A DNA stretch of 20,455 bases from Zelonia costaricensis. Lineage: Eukaryota; Euglenozoa; Kinetoplastea; Trypanosomatida; Trypanosomatidae. Every line of letters starts with the position of its first letter. The stretch's first letter is position 1. The translations under genes and the position numbers were made by a program. The stretch covers positions 1 to 20,455 of the forward strand of contig JASAOO010003074.1 of NCBI GenBank assembly GCA_030849075.1. The letters are read 5' to 3'. Shown piece by piece: positions 8,408 through 17,319 of the stretch. The notes beneath the pieces were generated by a model. That model was given only the letters and a program-made list of their open reading frames with translations. It did not search any database and had not been told where the DNA came from.

Positions 8408-9382
8408 ATGTCGACCAATACGGAGATGGAGGCGATGATGGCGCACGCCCCGGGCTGCGCGGTGGCGGACCCGCTGACGTGGGTACTGTGCGTGGAGGCG
8501 ACGGCGAAGACGCAGCAGGCGCTGGAGGCGGCGCTGTCGACGCCGGCGCCGGCCGCCTCGGTGGCGCTGCGCACACTGCCGGGCACGCGGCTGCGGCTGT
8601 CGCGCTTCACGACGGTGCAGACCATCCGGGTGTTCCTGCAGGGGCAGGAGGCGGGCATAGGCGCCGCCGACGCACCCGCTGCGGCTGCGGCGACGGCGGC
8701 GAAGGACCGGCGGTCGCTGGCCCACGCACACTTCTTCGCGGTGCGCGTGCCGGCTGTCGATGGCGCGGCGGCGGCGGAGGCGGCGTCGGACGCCTTCGTG
8801 GCGCTGCCGCCCACGGCGACGCTGGACGACGTGCTGGGCAGCGGGCCGGTGCTGCGGTGTGGGTCGCCGGACGCCGGCGCGGACGCGGTGGACACGCTGG
8901 TGCTCGTCTACATGCGTGACAGCGAGTTCGGCTTCGATGGCGACGACGTGCTCTTGTGCGGCCTGTGTTCCTGCCTGTGTGCCTGCTGCATTGCGATGTG
9001 CTGCGCCTCGAGCGCGTCGGACGAGATGGACCGCAAGCGCTACGAGCAGCAGCAGCAGCAGCAGCAGAACAACCAGAACCAGTACTACAACAACAACGCA
9101 CCCCCGCCGACCCAGCCGTATTACCAGGGCAACGCTGGGGCTGGCCAGCAGTACAGCTACGGTGCGCCTCCGCAGCAGTACCAGAACGGCTACCCGGTGG
9201 CGCAGCCGGCGTACCACAACTACAGCGGCCGCCCCGAGTACGCGCAGCAGGGCCAGCCGGTGCAGCAGGGCCAGCCGATGCAGCAGAACCCGCCGGCGCA
9301 GTACTACGCCCAGCCGCAGAACCAGCAGCAGGGAGGCAACTACTACCAGTCCAACAACACGGGTAAGCCCGCCCCGCTGTAA
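8408..9382 (+). CDS. Cys-rich membrane-anchor protein with Q/N/Y-rich prion-like tail, copy 3
   Basis: 324 residues; 8408 is the first in-frame ATG and TAA is at 9380-9382. Family blocks appear in the same order as in copies 1 and 2: WVLCVEATAKTQQALEAAL (25-43), LRLSRFTTVQTIRVFLQGQ (62-80), AHFFAVRVP (107-115), FVALPPTATLDDVLGSGPVL (130-149) and DTLVLVYMRDSEFGFDGDD (162-180). The last ends in the same FGFDGDD motif as copy 2. A short hydrophobic segment, about 181-202, has eight Cys (CGLCSCLCACC then CC), followed by the charged stretch DEMDRKRYE. The tail (214-324) starts with seven Gln encoded by pure CAG, then NNQNQYYNNN and repeated QQGQP, QPYY and QQY motifs. The layout suggests a cytosolic N-terminal domain, a membrane or S-acylated anchor and a disordered, self-associating tail; this is inference. 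It lacks the myristoylation start of copy 2. No known family name. Confidence 0.88.
   Translation: MSTNTEMEAMMAHAPGCAVADPLTWVLCVEATAKTQQALEAALSTPAPAASVALRTLPGTRLRLSRFTTVQTIRVFLQGQEAGIGAADAPAAAAATAAKDRRSLAHAHFFAVRVPAVDGAAAAEAASDAFVALPPTATLDDVLGSGPVLRCGSPDAGADAVDTLVLVYMRDSEFGFDGDDVLLCGLCSCLCACCIAMCCASSASDEMDRKRYEQQQQQQQNNQNQYYNNNAPPPTQPYYQGNAGAGQQYSYGAPPQQYQNGYPVAQPAYHNYSGRPEYAQQGQPVQQGQPMQQNPPAQYYAQPQNQQQGGNYYQSNNTGKPAPL
9047..9067 (+). repeat. (CAG)7 coding repeat, poly-Gln
   Basis: Seven CAG codons without synonymous interruption (residues 214-220) open the low-complexity tail of copy 3. Pure CAG is prone to slippage, so length may vary between strains. Confidence 0.9.
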
Positions 9383-11482
9383 GACAGGCCTTTCTGCGTT
9401 GGAGTGGTGTGGTTGTCTCCCGGCAGGTTGCTCGCCGCTGCGTGGATGGAGGGGAGGTGAGGCAGCGGCGGGCGGCGTCAGACGAGCCGCTTCTCTTCTC
9501 GTTGAGGTGCCACGTTGTCACGGGGTGGGTGGGACGCCTGGTCGTCTGGCACGCGGAGGTGTACGAGCACCGGGGTGCACATGGGTACAGCCTTGATGGA
9601 GTTTAAGAGCCGAAACGCAAGAGGAGTGAAGGGAACTGTGCCGACGAGCAGAGGCCCCCTCGCGGGGTGCGTGTGTGTGGCAGTTTTGGGACCCCAGCAT
9701 CGCACTCTGCGACCCCTTTCCCCCCTTCCTCTTCACGTTCGCACTGCTGTGTTTCACATTGCTGTTCTTTCCTTGTTCTACTCTATCACGCCCACATCCA
9801 CGAAGGGGTGCCGGCGGGGAGGTGGAAGGGGGGAGACGACACGAGGCGTGACCTTTCGTTGACGCCGCCGCTGACGTGATGAGGTGAACGCATGCCGATA
9901 GTGAGGCTAACGAAACACGCAGATTAAAAAAAAAACAGGAAAGACGGACGGTAGGTCTTTCTTGGCGTCCGAGGCGGTGGTGGAGTGCATCCTCCTGCAC
10001 GCGTCTTCCTTCTTATCCCTCTTGGCGTTTCTGCCCAGCTCCGAGCCGGCGTGTTCTCTGCATGGCCGACTCCGCAGCGCTGTGCGTACGTACAAACACA
10101 TACGCACACGCACACGAACGACATCACTCCTTACCACTCGCCACAAAATATGTTTGCGCTCTTCCTCCTTTTTTTTTTTTACTTTGCCGTTTGCACCCGT
10201 GCCGACTCCCACGCGCAGAGTAAGGAGGTGCCTCGTCTTGTGGAATGGCGAAGTACGTGCCAGGCGGCGGCGGCTGTGGTGGCTGGTCGCACGCGGTGCT
10301 GTAGTTTCCGTTTGCGTTGATTTCACCCGCTTTTCCCTTTCCCCTTTCTCTCTGCGTCACGTACTGGTGTGTGTTTCTCTGTGCGTAGAGTGTGGGTGTG
10401 TGTGTGTGTGTCCGATCGAAACGCATGCGACAGCGACAAGGGTCGAGTAATGGTGGGTTGGAGGAGTAGAGAAAGAGAGGAGCTCTCTACGGGGCGTCGT
10501 CGCCCGCAGCCCTCTTGCCTTTTTCCCCCTGACAGTGTCGCACTGCCGACCCTCGTGCAGGGAAGAGGCAGGGTAAGCACGGAGCACTTCTTGGCTCCTT
10601 TTTTTTTTTTCTGAGTTTCGGCTTTCAGTTTGTTGTTTTGGCGCAAAGCGCGTACCGCACGCGCAGCTGTCGACTTTACCCCCCCCCCCCCCCGGTCACT
10701 CCATTTCTCCTCGATCTATGCAGTTCCAGTCCACTTCACCCATTCCCTTCTTTTTGTTTTACTTTCCACTCCATGACGACTGTGAGGTCGCCTGCGCGTG
10801 GGTTGTGGTGTCGCGGCACTGCTACACCCCTCGTTCTGCCCCCCTCCCCCCTCCCTCCCAATCCTCTTCGCAGCACGCTCCCAAGCGCCTCATCCCCTAC
10901 ACCACCGCTACGCATGCCCCCAGCTTCTTCTCTCCGCTCCTCGTCTCCCCTCACTTGCCCCCTTCCTGCCTCATCTGCGTGTGTGTGGTGGTTGTCCCCT
11001 TTTCCGTCTCTGCGCGCTTACGTGTCGCAACTGTGCCAGTACAACAGTGCCGGTGATGATGGGTGTCGGCCACGCCGTGCGTGCGCGCGCTGCTCTCCGG
11101 GTGGACCGTTTTGTGGAGGCCTGTATGAAAGGGGAGGGGGGGCACTCGACCGAGAATCAGAAGCCACAAAAAGAAAAAGGAAGCGCGATTCGTGCCTTGC
11201 TGAATCTCCGAAGAAGAGAAACAACACACAGACACACAGACTCCGAAACACACACACAAAGACGGAGTTGATGGCGGACACGTGCTGCTGAAAGAAAAAA
11301 AGGGAAGAGACGCGCACGAGGCTGTGAAGGGAATCAGCGGAGTTGCAGGAGCTCACCCTGGCCGCCCTCCACTCCCGTTCCTCAGTACCCCTTCCTGACC
11401 CTTTCCTTGCGTACTGATAGCTCCCCTAACGGTCACCCACGCACACGCACACGCCCACTCCTTCGCCCTCGGTGGACGTGTC

Positions 11483-11713
11483 ACTCCTCCTCCGCAGACT
11501 GTGCAGCTCTCTAGCGACCGGCAGAAACGGGAAAGAGCAAGTTAAGGAGAGTGGCGCCAGGAGAGCTCACACGCGCTGTCGGTAAACCACTGTGCTCNAC
11601 TCCTCCTCTGCAGACTGTGCAGCTCTCTAGCGACCGGCAGAAACGGGAAAGAGCAAGTTAAGGAGAGTGGCGCCAGGAGAGCTCACACACGCTGTCGGTA
11701 AACCACTGTGCTC
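11483..11713 (+). repeat. 115-bp direct repeat flanking a single N
   Basis: Copies at 11483-11597 and 11599-11713 differ at two positions (CTCCGC/CTCTGC and CACGCG/CACACG) and are separated only by the N at 11598. The pattern suggests overlapping contig ends that were joined without merging. The two differences would then be allelic or sequencing variation. A true tandem duplication is the alternative. Confidence 0.85.
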
Positions 11714-12097
11714 CTCGGTTTGCCCTTCCCCCCCCCCCCCCCCACCACCTCCCTCCGTGTGCGCCGCGGGACCCCGAGTGCTGCTGAAGGAGCACCGGGT
11801 GAGAACCCGTCACCGGCAACTCATCCACACACTTGCATTCTTTGGCCGCCTCCCACCCACCCACCCCCGCTTCCGACACACGTGCGCACACACAACGAAC
11901 ACACAACAAAGCGGGTTGCCGCTTCCGCAAAAGAAAGAAAAAAGAAAAGGAAGAAAAAGTGCTGCTTCTTTTTTTTTGAGCTGCCAGCCATTGACTGGTG
12001 CTTCGTTATTCATCTCTCTCACGCTCTCCCTTGTTTGGCGGGTTTCCCCTTCAGCCGGGGACGAGCGCCTTCCGCACTTCAGGAGGGTTTCGAGTTT

Positions 12098-12125
12098 ACC
12101 TCTTCTTCTTTCTCTCTTTTCTTAG
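12098..12125 (+). promoter_or_regulatory. Trans-splice acceptor for the ankyrin gene
   Basis: A clean T/C tract (TCTTCTTCTTTCTCTCTTTT) ends in CTTAG with the AG at 12124-12125. This is the best splice signal in the window and predicts a leader of about 215 nt that includes the CA run at 12168-12188. Confidence 0.65.
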
Positions 12126-12167
12126 TGTTGACTCCATCGAGTGCTGTCTCCAGTCCACTTGTGCAAA

Positions 12168-12188
12168 CACACACACACACACACACAC
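12168..12188 (+). repeat. CA microsatellite in 5' leader of the ankyrin gene
   Basis: About ten CA units lie downstream of the predicted splice acceptor, some 150 nt before the ATG at 12341. Confidence 0.85.
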
Positions 12189-12340
12189 TTACTCATCCTT
12201 TGCCGCCTCGCCTTTTTGCAAGTGCGAGACTCTTGCCGCGCTGCCTGCGTTGCAGGGCACACATTCGCTAGCCCGGCACGTACACACGAACCCTCTCCCC
12301 TCTCTCTATCTCTTCCTCCTTCTCCTGGGCCCACTTGACA

Positions 12341-15300
12341 ATGTCGTGGCCACGCGATCCCTTCGTGTCAGACGGCGGCTACACAACACCACTGCCACGG
12401 CAGCCGTGCGAGGCGGCGCTGTGGCGTGTCGTGATTCGCCTGTACGAGTACACCTCCCTCGCGACGCTGCTCAAGGTCAACGAGTCCGCGACCGTCACCA
12501 CCGGCAGCGGCAGCACAGGCACGGCGAGCGCACCGCCGGCGACCTCCACCCGGCCCAACTCTCCCGCCACCGCAGTCCCGCCGCGAGCCGCAGGTGCAGC
12601 AGAGACCGCGTCGGAGGCACCCCTCTCCATCCCGGACGCTGCGCACACCAGCGGCAGCGGCGGTGGTGGGGCCAGAGCCTCGACTGTCGCCAGCTCCGGC
12701 AGCTTCCACTCCCCCTCCGTGACCCGTGCCGAAGTGGTGGAGCGGCGCAGCGCCTTCATCGCGGCCGCCGACGCCACCTCGCCCGTCCTGTCCCCCTCGC
12801 CGTCCTTCGCCTTGGCTGGCGCCCCGGGGCTGCCGCAGCTCCGCACGACATCGCGGGCCGCCTCGGCAGTGGCCACGGCGGCGGCGGCAGCGGCCACCGC
12901 GGGGACGCCGGGCGCCCCGAGCCACACCCTGCCCCGGGTGCGCTCCGTGGGCAGCTGGAGCGACTACAGCGCCGCCGGCGGCTCCTTCGGCAGCAGCTCC
13001 ACCACTGGTTACATCCGTGCCACGTGCCACCGCGTGCTGGAGCCGCTCGAGGTGCTCCTGCGGCAGCTCCACGCGGAGCGGCTGCACCCGTGTGCGGGTG
13101 TCATGGACGTGGCTGTACAGCACCCGCTGCCCGCGCTGCGCCTCGAGCTGGTGCGGCTGCTGTTGACGTACAAGCTGTGGGACTGGGCCATGTGCGGGGC
13201 GGTGGCGGTGGCAGCCGGGGTCGGGGACACGGACGTGCTGGCGCTGCTGCTCGCTGTTGACGACATCGAGCCGAACCTTGGCTTCCCGCTCACGGTTGCG
13301 GTGCGGCACCCGCCGAGCCTGGCCGCGCTGGACTTCCTTCTGGCCCACCCTCGCATCAAGCCCAACTACGGCGGCGCCTTCTTTGTTGCGGTGGTGCTCG
13401 GCAACCTCGAGGCGATGTACGCGCTAGGGTCCGCCGCGGGGGTCAACGTGAACCGCTTCGCCAACAACGAGGGCACCTCAGCACTGCTGTACGCCCTGCG
13501 CCAGTACCTCATCTGCACCGCGCTCGAGGCGGCGTCGCCGCCAGCACCGCTCGCGTCGTCGTCACCGGCGTCCCGCGCCTCGTCCACCTCACCGCACCAG
13601 CCCAGCGGTGTCACGCCGCCGGCCTCCCCGCTGCCGCCGGGCACGGAGGAGGCGGACGTCATGGTGACACCGCTGCTGGCCGGGCGGAGCACCAACGGAC
13701 CCAAGGGACACGTCAAGCACGACCGCCTGCGCTTCTCACCCACCGCCGACCCCAGCGGAGGCGCCGCTGCACAGACGAGCAAGTGCATCGCCGCTGCCAG
13801 CGTCGCGGGGACGCGCCACGGGGTGGCGGGGCCCACTATGGCGGTGGGCGGAGGAGGGGCGTCGCAGGGCAAGCGGGACAACCCGCTGTTCGGCAGCGTC
13901 TCCGCGGTCGGCGCCGCGGAGGAGGACGCGGCGGTGGACGAAGCGCACTGCGCGGCGTTCCGGCACGACTCCGCATCGCATCCGTTGCGCACTGCCCACC
14001 ACTGGCGCGCCGTGCTCCTGTACCTGCTCGACCACCCCGCGATCGAGGTCAACGCCGGCTACTACACGACGCCGCTGCAGATGGCGGTCTTCGCCGGCAA
14101 CGTGGAGCTCGTTGGGTGGCTGCTCCAGCACCCCCACCTGCGCCCGAACCGCACCCCCAAGTCGGCGGCGGTGCTGTGCAATGCCTACTACCTGCTGCAG
14201 CGCCAGGCCTTTGCCCCGGACGCGCTGCGGTGTGTGGTGGCCACTCCTGTCGAGATGGCCGTGCAGCTGAACCGCCTCGACGCATTCCGACTCCTCGTGC
14301 AGGACCGGCGGGTGCGCCTGCCGGTGCGGCTCGTCATGGAGCTGGAGAAGGTGGCGTGGAGCGAGTCGGCTGTGCCCTACCTCACCGCCCTCGCCCAGCA
14401 CCGTGTGGACTGGGAGGGGTGGGGGTGGCGCTGGCGGCGTCGGTGCATCTACCTGGCGGCCCTGGCCAACAGCGTGATCGCGGTGTGCTGCTGGGTGGCC
14501 TGGCTCTTCTGGCCAAGCGACCTCGCGGCCTTCGGCACGGTGATGCTGTGCGTGTACGTGGTGCAGGTGGTCATGAGCTGCATCCTGCTGGCCTGGGAGG
14601 TGTACACCATGAGCAGCCGCAGCAGCCGCAGCGCGGTCGCGTCCACAGGCGCGGCTGCCCGGGCCCCAAGGCTGCTGGCGTTGGTGCAGCATCTCGCACC
14701 AGGGTGGTCTGCCATGTGGCAGTACGGCGCGGCCGCGGGGCTGCTGCTCTGCCCTGGCATGGTGCCGCTGCTGGACCTCCTCAGCGCGCAGACGCTCGCC
14801 ACGATTTACGGAAGCCGTCAGCCCATGCAGCAGGCCGACGCCGACGCCACGGCCTCGAGTGCGTCCCCGCGCGACGTCGACGGCGCCAACGCGTCGCTGC
14901 CCACGCGGGAGCGCCAGGAGCGGGCGCGGTGGCAGTCGCACTCGTCCTTCGCCGCGGCGCACCGCTGGGCCGGCATGTCGACCGGCTCGAGCGTCTCGGG
15001 CAACGACAGCTTCGCCAACGCCTCCCACACGGCCAGCTTCTTCGACAACAACGAGAGCTTCTCGCGGCCGCGCCCAGCGGCGGCGCGCTCCCGGCGGCAG
15101 AGCTCGATCAACCCCCACGCCGCCGCGGGAGGGGGCGGGAGTGGCGGTGCTGCGTGGCGAGTGCACAATGTCGCTGCCGCTGCCGCAGCCGTGCATGCCG
15201 CCGGCACGCCAGCACCACGGGGCGGCGGCGGTGGCGGTGGAGGCGGCATCGCACCGTCGGACAGCGGCGCGCTCTCTCGCATGGCGTCGTCTGTGGTGAG

Positions 15301-15985
15301 CAACAGCGTAGCCGCCAGCCCCTCCGTCGGGCCGCGCCGCGAGCCGTGGGTGCTGCCGGATCGCCCGTCGCGGTTCGCCTTGGCAACCGAGTACCACGCG
15401 CCCGACCTTACCTTGCGGGCCCTGGCCTACGTCACGTACGACCGCTTGCTCGTCGCCCCGCGGCTGCTGCTCGCCGTCGTCGGCATCTTCATGTTCATGT
15501 ACGTGCTCTTCCCGTCCAGTGCGCCGAGCGACACGCGGTCTCTCTCCGCGGACGGCACGGACATGGCGACGACGACGTCGCTTGCCTTTGCACGCGCGGC
15601 ACCGTTTGTCGGCCGCCGCCGCAGCACCGACTCCGTCTTCGCCGTGTACTACTACCCGCACTCGTTGCGCGAGACGGCGCCACAGGCCGCGGATGCCGCC
15701 GCAGCGGCGGCGCCTTCAGTGCTCGCATCAGACGCGCCGAGCACCGAGCTGCCGCAGTACACGGTCTTGATGGGGGTGATGGGCTTCTGCGGCCTGGCGG
15801 CCTCGATCTTGAGTGGCGGGGTGATGCTGGCCATGGCCACCTCGCTGCATGTCATCACCGCGCAGTCCTGCTTCGCAAGCCCGAACGAGCGGGAGACGGG
15901 CAAGGACGATCGGGTGGTGCGGCGGGTGGCGGCGCGGGAGGACGGGCGCCGTGGCGCCGAGCCCCACACGGTCTTGATCATGTGA
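12341..15985 (+). CDS. Large multi-pass membrane protein with degenerate ankyrin-like repeats
   Basis: 1214 residues, from the first in-frame ATG (MSWPRDPF) to TGA 15983-15985. Two repeat blocks (about 280-390 and 550-660) have the ankyrin rhythm TPLxxAVxxGNxELxxxLLxHPxIxxN, clearest in TTPLQMAVFAGNVELVGWLL at 575-594. 'HP' before the loop recurs (AHPRIKPN, DHPAIEVN, QHPHLRPN). The blocks are separated by a Ser/Ala/Pro-rich stretch (about 395-545). Hydrophobic segments follow at about 702-724, 727-755, 792-824, 1042-1060 and 1140-1172, so about five membrane passes. A low-complexity loop with Ser/Asn-rich and poly-Gly sequence (about 825-1010) lies between the third and fourth. The C-terminus is short and charged. 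The layout of N-terminal ankyrins before a membrane domain recalls ankyrin channels or palmitoyl transferases, but there is no DHHC motif and no recognisable pore, so no function is assigned. Long open frames on both strands overlap this gene because of its GC-rich codons and are not real. Confidence 0.85.
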   Translation: MSWPRDPFVSDGGYTTPLPRQPCEAALWRVVIRLYEYTSLATLLKVNESATVTTGSGSTGTASAPPATSTRPNSPATAVPPRAAGAAETASEAPLSIPDAAHTSGSGGGGARASTVASSGSFHSPSVTRAEVVERRSAFIAAADATSPVLSPSPSFALAGAPGLPQLRTTSRAASAVATAAAAAATAGTPGAPSHTLPRVRSVGSWSDYSAAGGSFGSSSTTGYIRATCHRVLEPLEVLLRQLHAERLHPCAGVMDVAVQHPLPALRLELVRLLLTYKLWDWAMCGAVAVAAGVGDTDVLALLLAVDDIEPNLGFPLTVAVRHPPSLAALDFLLAHPRIKPNYGGAFFVAVVLGNLEAMYALGSAAGVNVNRFANNEGTSALLYALRQYLICTALEAASPPAPLASSSPASRASSTSPHQPSGVTPPASPLPPGTEEADVMVTPLLAGRSTNGPKGHVKHDRLRFSPTADPSGGAAAQTSKCIAAASVAGTRHGVAGPTMAVGGGGASQGKRDNPLFGSVSAVGAAEEDAAVDEAHCAAFRHDSASHPLRTAHHWRAVLLYLLDHPAIEVNAGYYTTPLQMAVFAGNVELVGWLLQHPHLRPNRTPKSAAVLCNAYYLLQRQAFAPDALRCVVATPVEMAVQLNRLDAFRLLVQDRRVRLPVRLVMELEKVAWSESAVPYLTALAQHRVDWEGWGWRWRRRCIYLAALANSVIAVCCWVAWLFWPSDLAAFGTVMLCVYVVQVVMSCILLAWEVYTMSSRSSRSAVASTGAAARAPRLLALVQHLAPGWSAMWQYGAAAGLLLCPGMVPLLDLLSAQTLATIYGSRQPMQQADADATASSASPRDVDGANASLPTRERQERARWQSHSSFAAAHRWAGMSTGSSVSGNDSFANASHTASFFDNNESFSRPRPAAARSRRQSSINPHAAAGGGGSGGAAWRVHNVAAAAAAVHAAGTPAPRGGGGGGGGGIAPSDSGALSRMASSVVSNSVAASPSVGPRREPWVLPDRPSRFALATEYHAPDLTLRALAYVTYDRLLVAPRLLLAVVGIFMFMYVLFPSSAPSDTRSLSADGTDMATTTSLAFARAAPFVGRRRSTDSVFAVYYYPHSLRETAPQAADAAAAAAPSVLASDAPSTELPQYTVLMGVMGFCGLAASILSGGVMLAMATSLHVITAQSCFASPNERETGKDDRVVRRVAAREDGRRGAEPHTVLIM

Positions 15986-16640
15986 CAAGACGCCTCTGAC
16001 GGCAATCGACTCGCCAGTCTGTGTGGAGGTGTCTGTGCGTGTGCCCCAGCCGTGGCGCTGCACGGTGCACCTCGCTGTAGCGGGCGGCGGCGGGGCGGGG
16101 GGGGGGTGGAGGGCGTCACATGGAAACACGGTGGGACACCGGTGTAGAGGCACAGGGCCGGGTGGGTCTCCCTGTCTCTCCCCCGTTTCCCCACTCTGGT
16201 CCACCTTTACCTCGTCCCACTTCCCCCCCCCCAAAAAAAAAAAAAGGAGAAGGACACCTCAGGCGGTATGCCCTGCACACGTCTGTACACACGCAGTACG
16301 ACGCATCGCACGTGGGCTCGTGCTGACCCACAGAGAAGGTGATCAAGAGTCAAACACACAAAAAATAGGAAACAGTGCGTGCACGTGGAGGAGCAAGAGA
16401 AGGAGGACACGGAATGGTTGTGCAGTGCCGCTTGCCTCCTCCACACACACACACACACTCTGTGTGAGGTGGTGCTCTCCTTCCCCCCCTCCCGTCGTAC
16501 GCTGTTGCCTCTACCTTGAGGGAATTCAGTGCCACTCCGCTTTCGTTTTGATGTGCTGTTTTCTTCTTTTTTTATCGTCAACGCAAGCAGATGTTGCAGC
16601 TGGCTGACTAGGTGACTGGTGGTGCCCTCCCCCCCCCCCC

Positions 16641-16785
16641 CCCTCCCCTCCTTCCCCCCCTCCCCCTGCACGTACGGTGCGGTCTCCTGCTGCGGCTCAA
16701 GACGCGNCCCCTCCCCTCCCCCTCCCCTCCTTCCCCCCCTCCCCCTGCACGTACGGTGCGGTCTCCTGCTGCGGCTCAAGACGCG
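16641..16785 (+). repeat. 66-bp direct repeat flanking a single N
   Basis: 16641-16706 and 16720-16785 are identical over 66 bp, ending in GGCTCAAGACGCG, with the N at 16707 between them next to a C-rich stretch. It looks like a contig end repeated across an unmerged join at a long C run, rather than a biological duplication. Confidence 0.85.
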
Positions 16786-17218
16786 AGCAACGACACACAC
16801 ACACACACACACACACTATCATAACAAGCTAATTCGGGGCGTCCGGTCACTTGCAGACAAGGCGAGTACTTTGCGGTGCGGTGCCTTTTTGTTGTTGCTG
16901 TGTGTTGACACGTTTCTTCGTGAGATCAGCGGTGTTCTGACCGAGCCGTGTGTGTGGGCGGGCGGGCTCCCTACTGTGCAAAGGGCAGGGGAGGCGTAAG
17001 CGCCCTGCACCCTCCTCTCGTCTCACTCCCTTTGCTTTGTGTCCGCTCCACTCTACAGGTCTTTGTGAAACCTCATGATACACTTCGCCCCTGATGCCTC
17101 CCTCACGTGCCTCTTTCGACTATTCCACAAACACACACACACACACACGTAGCAGAAGCGAAGCGTGTACATGTCACCCGCCGCGCTTACACGTGCGACC
17201 ACCGCCACGGCCCTTACC

Positions 17219-17277
17219 GTCTTTCCCTCTCTCCCTCCCTCCCTCCCGCACGCGGTGCCGCTCGCCCTGCGCTCAAG
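17219..17277 (+). promoter_or_regulatory. Probable trans-splice acceptor for the DNL zinc-finger gene
   Basis: A dense CTCCCT tract (17219-17248) is followed by the first AG at 17276-17277, predicting a leader of about 42 nt. This supports the ATG at 17320 over the in-frame ATG at 17107, which would be removed from the mRNA. Confidence 0.5.
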
Positions 17278-17319
17278 TGGTGCTCCCCCTTCTTTCCCCC
17301 TTTCCTTCACACTCTCTCC

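Larger units (their letters stand above)
9383..12340. other. Intergenic region between family copy 3 and the ankyrin gene
   Basis: About 3 kb, the longest gap in the window, with no frame of coding character on either strand. It contains a T run at 10170-10180, a GT tract at 10395-10411, a T run near 10600-10610, a 16-base C run at 10679-10694, CA-rich sequence at 11224-11260, a 115-bp direct repeat split by an N (listed separately), a second 16-base C run at 11728-11743 and a purine tract at 11931-11958. The right end holds the leader of the next gene. Confidence 0.7.
15986..17319. other. Intergenic region between ankyrin gene and DNL zinc-finger gene
   Basis: About 1.3 kb without a credible gene. 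It contains a C run followed by an A run (16225-16246), CA tracts (16442-16458, 16793-16816, 17131-17148), a 66-bp direct repeat around an N (listed separately) and the pyrimidine tract of the next gene. The frame of the next gene is open back to 17107, but that stretch is rich in His/Thr from CA repeats and is probably leader sequence. Confidence 0.7.

Noticed and set aside
7742..9217. 491-codon minus-strand frame opposite copy 3
   Set aside because: It antiparallels the copy 3 coding region and the CA repeat; the composition (Arg, Val, Cys runs from repeats) is not that of a protein.
10679..10694. Long C runs as possible quadruplex or i-motif structures
   Set aside because: They are frequent throughout the intergenic sequence of this window and the lengths may be sequencing-sensitive; nothing ties them to a function here.
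11050..11210. C-box-like GTGATGA followed by CTGA, as in a C/D snoRNA
   Set aside because: The two boxes are about 150 nt apart, no terminal stem is seen, and there is no clustered repetition as usual for trypanosomatid snoRNA genes.
13736..15661. 641-codon open frame on the minus strand inside the ankyrin gene
   Set aside because: It is a mirror of GC-rich codons in the + strand gene; the translation is Arg/His/Gly-rich without any motif, and all other genes are on the + strand.
13783..15999. 738-codon + strand frame overlapping the ankyrin gene
   Set aside because: It is out of frame with the gene that carries the repeats and membrane segments, and its product is an Arg/Gly/Ala-rich shadow.
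17107..17319. 71-residue N-terminal extension of the DNL zinc-finger protein
   Set aside because: It is encoded by CA repeats and a pyrimidine tract; the mitochondrial targeting peptide starts cleanly at 17320 and the likely splice acceptor at 17277 removes the earlier ATG.
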